Source: Deltaproteobacteria bacterium UBA796
GTDB taxonomy: Bacteria; Myxococcota_A; UBA796
Length of the DNA: 6,923 nucleotides
Direction of reading: 5' to 3'
NCBI GenBank assembly: GCA_002296975.1
Contig: DBIS01000111.1
Location: 1-6,923 of the forward strand
Below are positions 5,652 to 6,923 of this stretch, piece by piece (position 1 is the first letter of the stretch; each line of letters begins with the position of its first letter). The notes under the pieces are model-generated. The model saw only the letters and a list, made by a program, of their open reading frames with translations. It was not told where the DNA came from and did no database searches. The position numbers and the translations under genes were made by a program.

Positions 5652-6700
5652 GCCCCGTGCAGCTGGGCGTGTTGGCCTCGGCTTTGCCCTTGGTTGTTTT
5701 CGGCGTGGTCGGTTTTACCCGCTGGCGTTTGGTCGGCGGCCTGGTGGTGGTGATGTCTGCCTTCGCTGTTGCCTTTAATCTTGGAATCGTCGGGCTTTCA
5801 GATATTTGGGCGGTGCCCCTCGGGGTTGGCATGACCGAGGTCTTGGTCCTGGCAGTGTTGTGGATGATTTTTGGTGCGCTGGCCAGAACAGCGGGTCCTA
5901 TTTCGGTCCCTGGGCCCCCCTGGCTTAGCGCGATGGTGATGGGGGCAACCTTGGGTGAGGTCCCTGCCGCAGCCATCCTGAGTGCCGGTGCTGCGAGCCC
6001 AGCGGGTGCAGCGCGTTTGGCGCTGTGTGCAGCGGGTGGGGGAATGCTGGGCCGTTTGGGCGACCCAGCGATGCTCATTATCGCTCACGATAATCCGGCG
6101 GCGGTGGTGGCCATCTTTCCGCTCGGTCTGGTGTGTGCCTGGCTTGCCCGCCCCCGCCAAGTAGACCTGTTTTGCCCAGAGGATTCCAGTCCAAAAAGGA
6201 CGATTTTTGTGCTAGGAGTCGCGGTTGTAGCTGCCTTTCCTGGGCTCACATTCGGCGCGCTGGCTGTGGGCATTTGTGGTCTTGCTTTTTTGGCCAAGGA
6301 CAGTCGAGAGACTTTGAATTTGTCCGGCCTGCTGTGGCAAATTTTAGCGATCAGTTTGGCGTTGTTGGCCGTGGTCGGCGGATTGGCGGAGTTAGCGGCA
6401 CAAGGGTTGGAGACTGTTGTTGAGTTGCTCGATTGGTGGGCGCCACCCCTGTTGGTGGCGTCTTGTGCTTTGTTGACCGCCCTCAGTGATGCCACGGCCA
6501 TGTCGGTCTTGATGACCGGGGTCGTGGACCGGTCGATGTCACTGGACTCTGCAGCCGTCGTGGCCCCGATGGCTGTGGGCGTGGCTGTGGGAGGCTTGGG
6601 GCCGCTGCTCGCTGCGGGTGCACTGAGGGCGGGCTGGCGTTTGTGGGTGCTTCAAGTTGCAGTCGCTGTGCTCTGGGCTTGCGCGTGGGCTTATATCTAA
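5648..6700 (+). CDS. Multi-pass membrane protein, possible ion-transporter-superfamily (NhaD/ArsB-like) carrier
   Basis: This 350-residue, highly hydrophobic protein has roughly 10 membrane segments (for example 6-22, 28-47, 63-79, 93-114, 152-168, 184-217, 229-249, 264-280, 302-326 and 332-348), so it sits in the inner membrane. Two internally similar halves are suggested. GGGMLGRLGDPAMLI (130-144) resembles the 'GG..tpiGD...i' loop of NhaD/ArsB carriers. TALSDATAMSVLM (277-289) resembles their 'S...DN.p....' re-entrant loop and is followed by a Gly-rich GVAVGGLGPLLAAGA (311-325). The canonical DN pair is DA here, so the assignment is tentative; a novel permease or a tauE-like exporter cannot be excluded. 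The start overlaps the FAH stop as ATGA, with a weak AGG upstream, indicating coupled translation. A carboxylate or ion substrate matching the FAH enzyme is speculation. Confidence 0.8.
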   Translation: MSPVQLGVLASALPLVVFGVVGFTRWRLVGGLVVVMSAFAVAFNLGIVGLSDIWAVPLGVGMTEVLVLAVLWMIFGALARTAGPISVPGPPWLSAMVMGATLGEVPAAAILSAGAASPAGAARLALCAAGGGMLGRLGDPAMLIIAHDNPAAVVAIFPLGLVCAWLARPRQVDLFCPEDSSPKRTIFVLGVAVVAAFPGLTFGALAVGICGLAFLAKDSRETLNLSGLLWQILAISLALLAVVGGLAELAAQGLETVVELLDWWAPPLLVASCALLTALSDATAMSVLMTGVVDRSMSLDSAAVVAPMAVGVAVGGLGPLLAAGALRAGWRLWVLQVAVAVLWACAWAYI

Positions 6701-6747
6701 GCTCCGGTCGTAAAGACCTTGAAAACAAGAGCAGATCTGGGTGCCAA

Positions 6748-6767
6748 CATGGCATTTCGCGGCCATG
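6748..6767 (+). other. Small hairpin after the four-gene operon
   Basis: CATGGC (6748-6753) and GCCATG (6762-6767) are exact inverted repeats with an 8-nt loop. They lie 47 bp after the operon stop and 31 bp before the lipoprotein ATG. There is no T-tract, so it is not a standard rho-independent terminator; a regulatory dyad is equally possible. The rest of 6701-6798 shows only a weak GGTC-N5-GACC dyad (6706-6718) and no clear promoter. Confidence 0.3.
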
Positions 6768-6789
6768 ATACCAACCTGAACTTAGGCTT

Positions 6790-6793
6790 GGAG
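6790..6793 (+). promoter_or_regulatory. Ribosome binding site of the lipoprotein gene
   Basis: GGAG lies 5 nt before the ATG at 6799. It supports a real coding start in a frame too short to stand out before the window ends. Confidence 0.65.
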
Positions 6794-6798
6794 TCAAC

Positions 6799-6923
6799 AT
6801 GAGACGCTTTTTGACGTGTTTACCATTATTTTTGCTGTTGGCTTGCGGTGCGGAAAAAAATGAGACCGGCGGCATCAACGCCGATGCTGACGTCGATGCT
6901 GACGCTGATGCTGACGCTGATGC
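6799..6923 (+). CDS. Lipoprotein with Asp-Ala repeat linker, N-terminal part (3' end outside the window)
   Basis: Forty-one codons are visible before the window ends. The start MRRFLTCLPLFLLLACG is a classical lipoprotein signal: Arg2-Arg3, a hydrophobic core, then the lipobox LLAC with Cys16 as the lipidated residue. After a short polar stretch (AEKNETGGIN) the chain enters an Asp-Ala repeat (DADVDADADADADA) that continues past the edge. Such acidic repeats serve as linkers between the lipid anchor and a surface domain in many Myxococcota and Bradymonadales proteins. The functional domain lies outside the window and cannot be named. A GGAG 5 nt upstream supports the start. The gene is separated from the operon by 98 bp and is probably a separate unit. 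Confidence 0.85.
   Translation, partial: MRRFLTCLPLFLLLACGAEKNETGGINADADVDADADADAD
6883..6923 (+). repeat. 12-bp in-frame tandem repeat encoding Asp-Ala
   Basis: Units of GATGCTGACGCT run at 6883-6894 (last codon changed to GTC, giving Val), 6895-6906, 6907-6918 and a partial unit from 6919 to the edge. Each unit is four codons (DADA), so copy-number change keeps the reading frame and only alters linker length. The array continues beyond the window. Confidence 0.9.

Noticed and set aside
5581..6078. Minus-strand open frame of 165 codons rich in Thr, Pro and Ala
   Set aside because: It is an antisense shadow of the membrane-protein gene, with composition typical of reverse reading of GC-rich hydrophobic codons.
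3248..6700. Possible anti-phage defence island because of the SIR2-like gene
   Set aside because: No toxin, nuclease, TIR, NTPase effector, integrase or phage gene is nearby; the companions look metabolic, so a defence label is not supported.
6732..6739. CAGATCTG palindrome
   Set aside because: An 8-bp palindrome is expected by chance at this scale, and it is neither repeated nor placed at a clear promoter.
6483..6878. Minus-strand open frame of 131 codons across the operon end
   Set aside because: It covers the 3' end of the membrane protein, the intergenic gap and the lipoprotein start, is Pro/Ser/Arg-rich and has no motif.

Overview
The window looks like chromosomal DNA of a Gram-negative, fairly GC-rich bacterium. 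An outer-membrane beta-barrel C-terminus lies at the left edge. A lipoprotein with a Cys lipobox followed at once by an Asp-Ala repeat linker lies at the right edge. Such repeat linkers are common in secreted and surface proteins of Myxococcota and Bradymonadales-type delta-proteobacteria. That placement is inference, not proof.

Layout, left to right. (1) 1-776 (+) is the 3' end of a beta-barrel protein. (2) 792-1589 (-) is a GH73-type glucosaminidase with an N-terminal membrane anchor or signal. (3) 1590-1786 is an AT-rich divergent control region with two perfect palindromes 22 bp apart, a TTGACA box, short direct repeats and a possible hairpin over the next gene's ribosome binding site. 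(4) 1787-2143 (+) is a small VOC/glyoxalase-fold protein. (5) 2161-3168 (-) is a polytopic flippase-like protein of the LPG-synthase-TM/UPF0104 family. (6) 3169-3247 is a short divergent intergenic region. (7) 3248-6700 (+) is a four-gene, fully overlapping operon: a PfkB/adenosine-kinase-family kinase, a SIR2-like protein with altered catalytic positions, an FAH-family acylpyruvase-like enzyme, and a membrane protein resembling the ion-transporter (NhaD/ArsB) superfamily. (8) 6701-6798 is intergenic with a 6-bp hairpin. (9) 6799 to the window end (+) is the start of the DA-repeat lipoprotein.

The operon is the most interesting part. Its junctions are GTGA (4 nt overlap), ATGCTGA (7 nt) and ATGA (4 nt), so the four proteins are probably made together. 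A nucleoside-type kinase, a NAD-fold SIR2-like protein that looks catalytically degenerate, a metal-dependent C-C hydrolase/decarboxylase and a transporter are an unusual set. A shared function (small-molecule salvage or uptake with a nucleotide-sensing component) is only a hypothesis. No RNA genes, CRISPR arrays, insertion sequences or phage genes were seen.
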